DNA of 64,000 nt. Origin: Neolewinella maritima. GTDB lineage: Bacteria > Bacteroidota > Bacteroidia > Chitinophagales > Saprospiraceae. The stretch's first letter is position 1, and each line of letters begins with the position of its first letter. The notes beneath the pieces were generated by a model. It was not told the DNA's origin. It worked only from the letters and a program-made list of their open reading frames with translations, and ran no database searches. A program made the position numbers and the translations under genes. Location of the stretch: assembly GCF_923081025.1 (NCBI RefSeq), contig NZ_CAKLPZ010000004.1, positions 62,001 through 126,000 of the forward strand. Reading direction: 5' to 3'. Positions 17,951 through 25,515 of this stretch are shown here, piece by piece.

Positions 17951-19003
17951 ATGGAAGTATTCGATCGCCTCAACACCCTCATTACCGAAATTTTATCTAC
18001 CCCAGCCGCTACGACGGAGGAGGTAGAACGCTTTCGCATCACGTACCTGGGTACGAAAAACGTGCTCAAGCCCCTGATGGGGGAGATCCGTACCATACCC
18101 AATGAGCGCAAGCGGGAGTTCGGACAGCTCGTGAACCGCGCAAAGGAAGTGGCACAGCAACGGTACAACGATTTGCAGCGGGCGGTGCAGCAGGAGCAGT
18201 CCGAGCAGCAGGGCAGCAGCCTTGACCTCACCGCCCCGGCCGAACCCCTACCACTGGGTAGCCGCCACCCGATTGCACTGACCATGCGCCGTATCATATC
18301 CATCTTCGAACGCATCGGCTTCACGGTAGCCGAAGGACCCGAGATCGAGGACGACTGGCACAACTTCTCGGCCATGAACACCCCAGAGGACCATCCGGCG
18401 CGGGATATGCAGGATACCTTTTACGTCGCCGCCGGCATGCCCGCCGGACCCGACCACACCGCGATGCTGCTGCGTACGCACACCAGCTCCGTACAGGCAC
18501 GGACGATGGAGTCACAGGCTCCCCCCATCCGCATCATCGCTCCCGGCCGCGTGTACCGCAACGAGACCATCAGCGCGCGCAGCCACGCGCAGTTCCATCA
18601 GGTCGAGGGACTCTACATTGCCGAGGGGGTGAGCTTCGCGGATATGAAGGCTACGCTGCTGCACTTCGCCCGGGAGATGTACGGGGCCGATACTAAAATT
18701 CGGCTGCGTCCCAGCTACTTCCCCTTCACCGAGCCCAGTGCGGAGATGGACATCTGGTGGGGACTGGAAACCAAACACGACCACCGCATCACCAAGGGCA
18801 CCGGCTGGCTCGAGATCATGGGCTGTGGTATGGTAGACCCCCAGGTACTCACCAACTGCGGTATCGATCCGGAACGTTACACCGGCTACGCCTTCGGTAT
18901 GGGCATCGAGCGGCAGGCTATGCTACTGTACAACATCACTGACATCCGCCTGATGTTTGAGAACGACGTGCGCTTCCTGCGCCAGTTTGCTTCGGTACTG
19001 TAG
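17951..19003 (+). CDS. pheS: Phenylalanyl-tRNA synthetase alpha subunit
   Basis: The catalytic subunit of the (alpha-beta)2 enzyme that charges tRNA-Phe in the cytosol. It is 350 aa, the normal length. Residues ~1-95 form the N-terminal helical coiled-coil tRNA-binding arm, rich in Lys, Arg and Gln. Class II motifs follow: motif 1 near GSRHPIALTMRRIISIF, motif 2 in PGRVYRNETISARSHAQFHQ, and motif 3 in YAFGMGIERQAMLLYN. The Phe-pocket region GTGWLEIMGCGMVDP is intact. The beta subunit gene pheT is not next to it, because the next gene is a convergent prenyltransferase. Splitting of pheS and pheT is common in Bacteroidota. Confidence 0.97.
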   Translation: MEVFDRLNTLITEILSTPAATTEEVERFRITYLGTKNVLKPLMGEIRTIPNERKREFGQLVNRAKEVAQQRYNDLQRAVQQEQSEQQGSSLDLTAPAEPLPLGSRHPIALTMRRIISIFERIGFTVAEGPEIEDDWHNFSAMNTPEDHPARDMQDTFYVAAGMPAGPDHTAMLLRTHTSSVQARTMESQAPPIRIIAPGRVYRNETISARSHAQFHQVEGLYIAEGVSFADMKATLLHFAREMYGADTKIRLRPSYFPFTEPSAEMDIWWGLETKHDHRITKGTGWLEIMGCGMVDPQVLTNCGIDPERYTGYAFGMGIERQAMLLYNITDIRLMFENDVRFLRQFASVL

Positions 19004-19024
19004 TCAGACTGAGCGGCGACCAGG

Positions 19025-19903
19025 CTACACGTAAATATCCAGGATGGAGATCACTCCGAAGGCTACGCTGGCCACCCCATTCGTCGTGAAGAACGCCAGA
19101 TCCACCCGGCTCAGATCACCCGGCCGCACCAGGCTGTGCTGGTAGGCCAGCAGACACAGAAATAGCACGCCCCCCACTACGGTCAGCCAGCCAAACTCGG
19201 GATACAACTGCAGCTGCAAATACAGCGCATACGTCAACACGGCCGCACAGCACAGGTGCAGTAGTCGGCCTAGGCGCAGTGCATTGACCGTGCCGAGCTG
19301 CACGGGAATGGAGTAGAGTGCTTCCCCCCGGTCGAATTCTTCATCCTGCAACGCGTAGATGATGTCGAAGCCGGCTACCCAGAGCAGTACAACGAGCCCG
19401 TAGAGCAGCGGCAGCAGCGCCCAGTGTGCGGTCACTGCCAGGTAGGCACCCACGGGGGCGAGGGCTAAGCCCAGCCCCAGCACAAAATGACAGAGGTAGG
19501 TGAATCGCTTCGTGTAGCTGTAGCCCAGGATGACCAGCAGGGCCACCGGCGACAGTGCCAGACAGAGCGGATTGAGCAGGGCCGCTGCACCCACGAAGGC
19601 CGCACCATTCAGAATAACGAACAGCAGTGCGGCGCGTGCGGAGATCGTGCCGGCCGGTATTTCCCGCACGGCCGTCCGGCTATTCTTTCCATCGATGTCG
19701 CGGTCCAGGTAGCGGTTGAAGCCCATGGCGGCCGAGCGGGCGAACACCATACAGGCAATGACGAGCAGCAGCTTGCGCCCGCTGACTACCCCGTCGGCCA
19801 GGGTGGCCAAAAAGAAGCCAAGCAGCGCAAACGGCAGCGCGAATACGGTGTGGGAGAATTTGACGAGGGAAAGAAAACTGCTGACCCGGCGCAGGGTGGA
19901 CAT
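19025..19903 (-). CDS. UbiA-family prenyltransferase
   Basis: An integral membrane prenyltransferase of 292 aa with about eight helices, starting at ATG 19903; a TTG at 19915 is the only upstream alternative. Both Mg-diphosphate motifs are present: NRYLDRDIDGKN (first, residues ~67-78) and DIIYALQDEEFD (second, residues ~179-190). The length, the SFLSLVKFSHTVFALPFALLG opening and the RTAVREIPAG segment match the 4-hydroxybenzoate type rather than MenA. Since Bacteroidota make menaquinone and not ubiquinone, the likely role is a quinone side-chain step such as MqnP of the futalosine pathway. Another aromatic acceptor is possible. Confidence 0.9.
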   Translation of the reverse strand: MSTLRRVSSFLSLVKFSHTVFALPFALLGFFLATLADGVVSGRKLLLVIACMVFARSAAMGFNRYLDRDIDGKNSRTAVREIPAGTISARAALLFVILNGAAFVGAAALLNPLCLALSPVALLVILGYSYTKRFTYLCHFVLGLGLALAPVGAYLAVTAHWALLPLLYGLVVLLWVAGFDIIYALQDEEFDRGEALYSIPVQLGTVNALRLGRLLHLCCAAVLTYALYLQLQLYPEFGWLTVVGGVLFLCLLAYQHSLVRPGDLSRVDLAFFTTNGVASVAFGVISILDIYV

Positions 19904-19923
19904 AGGCGGTAGCAACTGGCGGC

Positions 19924-19931
19924 GGAAGGTA
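19924..19931 (-). promoter_or_regulatory. Putative -7 box (TACCTTCC) of the UbiA-family gene
   Basis: On the minus strand TACCTTCC ends 20 nt before the ATG at 19903. It lies in the 124-bp divergent region shared with the LVIVD gene. Confidence 0.4.
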
Positions 19932-20027
19932 AAAGCGGCAGCCCGCTACTTTGTTGCTCCACAAAATTTTGCGCGTCACCAACGAAGGTGCCCGGCCACT
20001 ACGTCTAGCCCGACAAATTACCCCACT

Positions 20028-21329
20028 ATGCGCATCCTACCCTACTTAGTTGCCCTGCCCCTACTGCTGCTGACTGCTTGCCTGAAGGACGAATGCCGCG
20101 ACACGATCCGCTACCAGGCCTACGATCCGGTGTACATCACCGCCGGCGAGTGGCGCACGGACGATTTTACCTTCGCCCCCTCCGTAGAGGTCTGTGAGCC
20201 CACCGGGTTTTACGTCTACGGTGACTACCTCTTCATCGTAGACCGCAACGCGGGCATGCACATCTACGATAACCGCGACAACGACAGCCCCCAGGCGGTG
20301 AGCTTCCTCCCCATTCCGGGCGGACAGGGGCTGGCCGTGCGCAACGATATTCTCTACGTCAACCAGTACACTGACCTGCTGGCCTTCGACTTGAGCGATC
20401 CCAGTGCTCCACGCTTTCTGCACCGTAGCGAAGACGTCTTCGAAGCCACCAGCGTGTTTGCCGCCCAACTGGGTGGCGGCCAGTTCATCGTAGAGTACAC
20501 CCCCTCTACGCAGACCTACGAAATGAGCTGCGAGGACGCCCGCTTCGGCTTCCCCACCTTCTGGATGGAAGACCAGATGTTCGTGAATGACATGCTCGCC
20601 TTTAATCAGTTCAGTTCTCCCCAGACTGGAGGAGCCTCCGCCGATGTAGTCGGTATGGGGGGCAGCCTGGCGCGCTTCACTATCGCCAACGGTAGTCTGT
20701 TCACGGTGGACGACTACACCCTGCGCACCTTTTCGCTGAGCGATCCGGCCCGGCCCGAACTGGTTACCTCCACCGAACTCGGTTGGGGGATCGAGACCAT
20801 CTTCCCCTACAAGGACCAGCTCTACATCGGCTCCACGACCGGCATGCACATCTACGACGTGAGCTCCCCGCGTGCTCCGGAGCACCTGTCCACCTTCGAG
20901 CACGTCCTGAGCTGCGACCCGGTCGTGGTGCAAAACGACATCGCCTACGTCACCATGTGGGGCGGCAGCGACTGCGGTAGCCAGACCGATCAGCTCAGCA
21001 TCATCGACGTAAGTGACCCCCGGCAGCCGCTTGAGCTAGAGTCCGTGCCGATGGAGCAAAGCCACGGCCTGGGCGTGAGCGGCGACCGGCTCTACCTCTG
21101 CGCGGGCACCCTAGGCATCAAGGTATTCGAGCTCACGGCGGAGGGCCGGCTCGGCAAGCTTTTATCCACCCGGCAGGACTTCAACGCCCGCGACGTGATC
21201 GTGCGCGGCGACCGCCAGGAGCTCATCGTATTCGGTTGGGAGCAGGCCGGTATCCGGCAGTACGACTACACGGCATCCGGTGAGCTGACGGCGGTGAGTG
21301 CGCTATCGGTCTGCCCACAGCCCCTATAG
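20028..21329 (+). CDS. LVIVD-repeat lipoprotein
   Basis: A predicted surface or periplasmic lipoprotein of 433 aa. The signal ends in LLLTAC, so the mature N-terminus is lipidated Cys. The frame extends upstream through the divergent promoter region, so ATG 20028 is chosen because it begins the signal peptide. Beta-propeller blades of the LVIVD type repeat along the chain: DYLFIVDRNAGMHIYDNRD, DILYVNQYTDLLAFDLSDP, GSLFTVDDYTLRTFSLSDP, QLYIGSTTGMHIYDVSSP, DIAYVTMWGG...LSIIDVSDP and RLYLCAGTLGIKVFEL. The family has no defined biochemical role. It precedes a small barrel, a sigma factor and a sigma-linked membrane protein, with a 43-bp gap. Confidence 0.87.
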   Translation: MRILPYLVALPLLLLTACLKDECRDTIRYQAYDPVYITAGEWRTDDFTFAPSVEVCEPTGFYVYGDYLFIVDRNAGMHIYDNRDNDSPQAVSFLPIPGGQGLAVRNDILYVNQYTDLLAFDLSDPSAPRFLHRSEDVFEATSVFAAQLGGGQFIVEYTPSTQTYEMSCEDARFGFPTFWMEDQMFVNDMLAFNQFSSPQTGGASADVVGMGGSLARFTIANGSLFTVDDYTLRTFSLSDPARPELVTSTELGWGIETIFPYKDQLYIGSTTGMHIYDVSSPRAPEHLSTFEHVLSCDPVVVQNDIAYVTMWGGSDCGSQTDQLSIIDVSDPRQPLELESVPMEQSHGLGVSGDRLYLCAGTLGIKVFELTAEGRLGKLLSTRQDFNARDVIVRGDRQELIVFGWEQAGIRQYDYTASGELTAVSALSVCPQPL

Positions 21330-21372
21330 GCTGCCCCTCACCTACCGTATTTTACTCCCTTATCCCATCCCC

Positions 21373-21960
21373 ATGCGCTACTGCATCCTTGTCCTGCTCT
21401 GTCTGTCTGCCCCGGCGCTGTTCGCACAGGCTCAGGCAGACGGTTCCTCCCCCCGCCCGTGGCTCCACCAGATCAGCACGACCGTCGGGCTATCCAAAAC
21501 CGAACCGCCCGCCTGGACGGGCGAAGCGCCCCGCACGAAAACCGGTGTAGGCCTGGCCTACCATATCGTGCGTCCTTTGGGCCGACTCCGGCTAGGGCTA
21601 GGTGGGGGTGCGGAGCTTATGGATGAGCAGTGGCGACAGACGCTGCTGCAGCTGACCGGTCTGGCGGAATACCAATTGGGGAACCGCCGTGTGCGTCCGA
21701 TCGCCCGCCTGCTACTGGGAGCTAACCTCCCGCTCGGAAACAATGATCTGCGGCTGGAGTCGCGCGCTATCGGTCCGGTCGTGCACCCTTCGCTGGGCCT
21801 GGTACTACACCCACCCCACGGTAGCCGGGGCAGCATCTTGCTTGACGTAGGTTACCGCTTCAGCCGGGTCGACTATTCGGTGCTCGACGTTAAGGAGGAG
21901 CCGATCGACCGGCAGATCGACTACCGCCGGCTCACGTTCACCCTGGCTACCCGCTTCTGA
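21373..21960 (+). CDS. Small outer-membrane beta-barrel protein
   Basis: A 195-aa exported protein with signal peptide MRYCILVLLCLSAPALFAQAQA, starting at ATG 21373. The body alternates polar and hydrophobic residues in strand-like segments (TGVGLAYHIVRPLG, RLRLGLGGGAEL, ILLDVGYRFSRVDYS). It ends in LTFTLATRF, with the terminal Phe typical of outer-membrane barrels. About eight strands would fit. Its stop codon TGA directly abuts the ATG of the sigma factor gene, so the two are probably translated from one mRNA. No specific family is recognised. Confidence 0.8.
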   Translation: MRYCILVLLCLSAPALFAQAQADGSSPRPWLHQISTTVGLSKTEPPAWTGEAPRTKTGVGLAYHIVRPLGRLRLGLGGGAELMDEQWRQTLLQLTGLAEYQLGNRRVRPIARLLLGANLPLGNNDLRLESRAIGPVVHPSLGLVLHPPHGSRGSILLDVGYRFSRVDYSVLDVKEEPIDRQIDYRRLTFTLATRF

Positions 21961-22515
21961 ATGGACGGACCGAGCACAGAACGCGAATTAGTGGCGGCCT
22001 GCCTGAGGGGGGATCGCCGGGCGCAGGAAGCCTTCTACCGGCGGTATGCCCCGGCCGCTCTGGCCAGTTGCCGCCGCTACGCCCCCGACCGCGAAGAGGC
22101 GATGTCACTGCTCAATGGCGGCATGATGAAGGTATTCGAAAAACTACCCCAGTACCGCTGGGAGGGCAGTCTGGAGGGCTGGGTCAGGCGCCTGGTCTTC
22201 CGCCATACGGTCGACGAATTCCGTCGCCAGCGGCAACGGCCCGTACTGGAACTAGCCAACTGGGACCAACCCACGGAAGACGCCGTCACCCACCGCCTCT
22301 TTGCTGACGACCTCTGCAAACTCATCGACCTACTCCCCGAAACCAGTAAGGAGGTCTTCTGGCTGTTTGCCGTAGAGGGCTACAGCCACGCCGAGATCGC
22401 CGCTAAGCTGGACTTCAGCGAGGGCAACAGCCGCTGGCACCTCAACAAGGCCCGTCAACTTTTGCGTGAACGCCTGGCGCACTCCACCCATCAATACAGC
22501 CGCTATGCTGGATAA
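21961..22515 (+). CDS. ECF-type RNA polymerase sigma factor
   Basis: A sigma-70 family regulator of 184 aa with only regions 2 and 4. Region 2 spans about residues 20-95 (YRRYAPAALASCRRYAPD, MSLLNGGMMKVFEKLPQYRW, GWVRRLVFRHTVDEFRRQ). Region 4 spans about residues 118-170 (LIDLLPETSKEVFWLFAVEGYSHAEIAAKLDFSEG reads as its helix-turn-helix; longer context at 22315-22420). The ATG follows the previous stop without a gap, and the next gene begins 11 bp before this gene ends. The downstream membrane protein is therefore the best candidate for a partner or target. No classic zinc-binding anti-sigma motif is seen. Confidence 0.92.
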   Translation: MDGPSTERELVAACLRGDRRAQEAFYRRYAPAALASCRRYAPDREEAMSLLNGGMMKVFEKLPQYRWEGSLEGWVRRLVFRHTVDEFRRQRQRPVLELANWDQPTEDAVTHRLFADDLCKLIDLLPETSKEVFWLFAVEGYSHAEIAAKLDFSEGNSRWHLNKARQLLRERLAHSTHQYSRYAG

Positions 22516-23746
22516 GCACACCCCCCCCTCCTGGTCGCCCGACGAAGCCTTCTGGAACGAAGGGTGGCAAGACATGGACCGCCGCCTCACCGCCCGCCGC
22601 CGGCGCGCCCTCCTACCCTGGTTCTTTCTGGGGCTGCTCCTGATCGGACTCTTCATTGCGGGGACGCAGGTGCAGTGGACGGGCCGGGAAACAGACGCTA
22701 CCGCGACTGCACCCCTGATCTCACCCGTACCGTCCACTACATCCAATACCCCTTCGGCAACAGATTCAGCCACGGCTGCACCGCCCGTGCGTCAGCCAGT
22801 GCTCAAGCAGGAGGCCGGCGACCTGCTCACCGTCCGTCGGCCCGCCCGGTTAGCAGCTATTGAGCCTGATGGACAGCTAGCTGGTCGCAACCAATCGGCT
22901 ACAGAAACCGCCCCCGCACCGGCGCGCCCCGCCCAGCTACCCAGGGAAGTCGAGCCGGGCCGTGACGCAGAAGACCCACGTGACGTACTGCCTGCAGCCG
23001 GTACCGTCGCTTCGCTTGCCATAGCACCTATTCCGGTAGCCTGGAGCCTGCCTGAGCTTGCAGCTAGCGCCGCGCTCTCCTACCGCATTGAAGCCCAGGG
23101 TCACCAACGATTCAGTATCGCGGTGGGTGCGAGCACCTTCATCGGTTCCTGGCGACCGGGGGGCTACGGACAGCTGGACTATCGGCTCGGACGGGGGCGG
23201 TGGCGCTTTCCGGTCAGTCTGCGCTATGACTACGGCCAACGGGATACTCGGTTGGACCAGGATGCTTTGCCGCCGCTGGAGGACTTGACCCAGGTGCCTG
23301 TGGTAGGTCTGGCCGGACTATCCGGCGATCCCCGCCATGAGGTACTCGTGTCTCACGAACTGACCCTGCGGGGCGGAGCCGAACGGCACTGGGGCTACGG
23401 TGGGCGATTTACTACCGCGGCTGGGCTGGGGCTAGCGTACTTCGCCGGGGGATACGGACCGGTGTACTCGGCCATTCCCGGCCAGGGGGCCCTGGAGCAG
23501 CTCGCCGTAAATGATCCAGTAAGCTACTTCAATCAATCGGGTAATCCGGCCCTTTCCGAGCAGGTGCTGCTGAACTCCCAGGTACACCGACTCACCGGTA
23601 GCGGCTGGTTACAGCTGGGCTATCGCATCCGGCGCGGTTACGCGGTTCGATTTGGCCTGACGCACCAACTCACGCCGGCTTATGAGGAGGCCGGAATTAG
23701 TGTCCATCGGACACGCTTGGACTTAGGCTTGAGTAAAGGCTTCTGA
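22505..23746 (+). CDS. Sigma-linked protein: membrane anchor plus beta-barrel-like C-terminus
   Basis: A 413-aa protein of unrecognised family. From ATG 22505, overlapping the sigma gene by 11 bp, it has a short acidic N-terminus (WSPDEAFWNEGWQDMDRRL, residues ~9-27), an Arg-rich stretch (TARRRRA), one hydrophobic helix (LPWFFLGLLLIGLFIAG, ~36-53) and a long Pro/Ala/Thr-rich low-complexity linker (~54-165). The C-terminal ~240 residues look like outer-membrane beta-strands (RFSIAVGASTFIGSW, YGQLDYRLGRGRWRFPVSLRYDYG) and end in LDLGLSKGF. It could be a membrane-tethered anti-sigma-like protein with a sensing barrel. It could instead be an ordinary barrel with a long N-extended signal. The N-terminal pattern is shared by sigma-linked proteins in this phylum, from memory. 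Confidence 0.75.
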   Translation: MLDKHTPPSWSPDEAFWNEGWQDMDRRLTARRRRALLPWFFLGLLLIGLFIAGTQVQWTGRETDATATAPLISPVPSTTSNTPSATDSATAAPPVRQPVLKQEAGDLLTVRRPARLAAIEPDGQLAGRNQSATETAPAPARPAQLPREVEPGRDAEDPRDVLPAAGTVASLAIAPIPVAWSLPELAASAALSYRIEAQGHQRFSIAVGASTFIGSWRPGGYGQLDYRLGRGRWRFPVSLRYDYGQRDTRLDQDALPPLEDLTQVPVVGLAGLSGDPRHEVLVSHELTLRGGAERHWGYGGRFTTAAGLGLAYFAGGYGPVYSAIPGQGALEQLAVNDPVSYFNQSGNPALSEQVLLNSQVHRLTGSGWLQLGYRIRRGYAVRFGLTHQLTPAYEEAGISVHRTRLDLGLSKGF

Positions 23747-23760
23747 AAGTGCTACCTTCG
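23729..23760 (+). promoter_or_regulatory. Putative promoter: TTG (-33) and TACCTTCG (-7)
   Basis: TTG at 23729-23731 and TACCTTCG at 23753-23760 are 21 nt apart, close to the Bacteroidota spacing. The box ends 22 nt before the ATG at 23783. The -33 element overlaps the end of the preceding gene. Confidence 0.55.
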
Positions 23761-23782
23761 CGGCCCATTTGCGAATGTGCCC

Positions 23783-24184
23783 ATGAACAAAGACATCTCT
23801 CCCCCCGCGGTAACCGGTGTAGGCGTGGCCGTAGTGCCCCGCCAGGATACCGACGAGGCCCTCTGGGACATCTACCTGATCAACCTACGCGATACGCCCC
23901 TGGAAAATATCCTGATCACTAGTCAGGGGTATGGAAGCGTCGATGGGGTGGATAAGACCACCACCATTCTGCGTCATTTCCACCAGACGCTCCCCAGCCG
24001 GGAGGCCATTATGATCGAGCCCATTCAGAGTTCCCTCTTTGCGATCAGCAACGAGTACTGGGTGAGCTTCAACGACGGCGAGCATATGCTGGACAAGCGC
24101 TACGTCTTTGCGCCCGGCACCATTTCCGAGGATACACTGGTAGACCTGCCCGTGCTCGATCGCCCCGGAGTGATCCAGCAGTGA
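23783..24184 (+). CDS. Conserved hypothetical cytosolic protein
   Basis: A 133-aa protein without signal peptide or membrane segment. It starts at ATG 23783; a GTG two codons earlier (23777) is the alternative. Features are GVGVAVVPRQD, WDIYLINLRDTPLENILITSQGYG, IEPIQSSLFAISNEYWVSF and DKRYVFAPGTISED. Proteins with this layout recur in Bacteroidota and are sometimes mislabelled as a PheRS subunit, but I see no synthetase motif. The function is unknown. Its last 4 bp overlap the thioesterase GTG start (GTGA), so the two are translationally coupled. Confidence 0.8.
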   Translation: MNKDISPPAVTGVGVAVVPRQDTDEALWDIYLINLRDTPLENILITSQGYGSVDGVDKTTTILRHFHQTLPSREAIMIEPIQSSLFAISNEYWVSFNDGEHMLDKRYVFAPGTISEDTLVDLPVLDRPGVIQQ

Positions 24185-24705
24185 GCCGCCCCGACGCCAA
24201 GCGCGTAGCGGACAGCTTCACCACCATGTCGGAGCTGGTCATGCCCAACGACACCAATCCCCAGGACAACCTCATGGGCGGCAACATGCTGCGCTGGATG
24301 GATATCTGCTGTGCCATCTGTGCCGGCAAGCACTGCGCCCGGCCGGTCGTCACCGCCAGTGTAGATAACGTGGCCTTCCAGAGCGCGATCCGCAACGGAG
24401 AGGTCATCACCCTGGAGGCCAGCGTGACCCGCGCCTTCACCACCAGCATCGAAGTGTACGTCGAGGTCTTCGCAGCCACCATGCAGGGCACCCACCCCCG
24501 CCGGACGCACCACGCCTATTTTACCTTTGTGGCGCTGGACAAGGACAACGGCTCCCCCACCCCGGTCCCGGAGCTGCTGCCGCTGACCGAGATCGAGGAG
24601 CAGCGGCACGCCGCCGCCCTGCGCCGCCGCGAGCTACGCTTGGTCCTGGCTGGCCGCATGAAGCCCGCCGACGCCCGCCACCTGCAGGAGCTCTTTAGCG
24701 CTTAA
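24181..24705 (+). CDS. Acyl-CoA thioesterase (hotdog fold)
   Basis: A cytosolic hydrolase of acyl-CoA, 174 aa, of the YciA/BACH hotdog family. It starts at GTG 24181, overlapping the previous stop. The active-site region reads MPNDTNPQDNLMGGNMLRWMD, where the Asn/Asp and the GG start of the central helix are typical. ARPVVTASVDNVAFQSAIRNGEV and a strand HHAYFTFVALD complete the fold. The C-terminal ~40 residues are a charged helical tail. Single hotdog domains of this type usually assemble as hexamers. Substrate length is not readable. Confidence 0.9.
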   Translation: MSRPDAKRVADSFTTMSELVMPNDTNPQDNLMGGNMLRWMDICCAICAGKHCARPVVTASVDNVAFQSAIRNGEVITLEASVTRAFTTSIEVYVEVFAATMQGTHPRRTHHAYFTFVALDKDNGSPTPVPELLPLTEIEEQRHAAALRRRELRLVLAGRMKPADARHLQELFSA

Positions 24706-24732
24706 CCTTAACCCCCTTTACCCCCTAACCCC

Positions 24733-25503
24733 TTGAGAATAGTCACGTACAACGTCAACGGCATCCGCGCCGCCCTGAAGAAGGGACTGGCCGAATGGGC
24801 TGCTAATACCGATATCGACGTACTCTGCATTCAGGAGATCAAAGCGCAGCAGGAACAGGTGGATATGGCAGAGCTGGCCGCGATGGGGCTACGCTTCGGC
24901 GCCTGGCACAGCGCTACCAGTAAGAAGGGTTATTCCGGCGTCCTGACGCTCAGCAAGGTGGCGCCAGATTTGGTTGTGGAGGGCTGCCAGCTAGCCGACT
25001 ACGACTGCGAGGGCCGCGTGATCCGTACCGACTTCGGGGAGCTTACCATCCTGAATTGCTACTTCCCCAACGGCGGACAGGGTGATCACCGGCAAGCCTA
25101 TAAGTACCGTTTTCTGGATGACTTTCTGGCCTTCGTGCAGGACCTGCGGCAGACCCGTCCGAACATCCTCGTCGTAGGAGACTACAACATCGCCCACGAG
25201 GCCATCGACCTGCACGCCCCCAAGCGCAACGAGGCTACGACCGGCTTTCTGCCCGACGAGCGCGCGTGGATGACGCGCTGGTTTGCCGAAACGGAGACCG
25301 TGGATACTTTCCGCCACCTGTACCCCGATACCGTGGCCTACAGCTGGTGGAGTTACCGCGCCGGAGCCCGCAACAATAACAAAGGCTGGCGCATTGATTA
25401 CCACAGCCTCAGCCGCAGCTACCTGGACCGCCTGGTCAACGTGCAGCACCTCTCCGACGCCAAGCATTCCGACCACTGCCCCATCCTGCTGGAGCTTAAC
25501 TAA
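24733..25503 (+). CDS. xth: Exodeoxyribonuclease III / AP endonuclease
   Basis: A base-excision repair enzyme that cuts at abasic sites and trims 3' ends. It is 256 aa. The start is TTG 24733, giving MRIVTYNVNGIRAAL. This segment contains the essential Asn of the family and no ATG precedes it in frame, so the rare start is well supported. Other catalytic residues are seen in IQEIKAQQ (metal-binding Glu), VVGDYNIAHEAID (Asp and Asn), WRIDYHSLSR (Asp, Tyr) and DAKHSDHCPI (catalytic Asp-His). It is followed 12 bp later by a cysteine desulfurase gene, also with a TTG start. Confidence 0.95.
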   Translation: MRIVTYNVNGIRAALKKGLAEWAANTDIDVLCIQEIKAQQEQVDMAELAAMGLRFGAWHSATSKKGYSGVLTLSKVAPDLVVEGCQLADYDCEGRVIRTDFGELTILNCYFPNGGQGDHRQAYKYRFLDDFLAFVQDLRQTRPNILVVGDYNIAHEAIDLHAPKRNEATTGFLPDERAWMTRWFAETETVDTFRHLYPDTVAYSWWSYRAGARNNNKGWRIDYHSLSRSYLDRLVNVQHLSDAKHSDHCPILLELN

Positions 25504-25515
25504 ACCGCCCGCCCC

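Noticed and set aside
20061-20933. 290-codon minus-strand frame opposite the LVIVD gene
   Set aside because: The plus-strand LVIVD blades explain the region; the minus frame has no recognisable feature.
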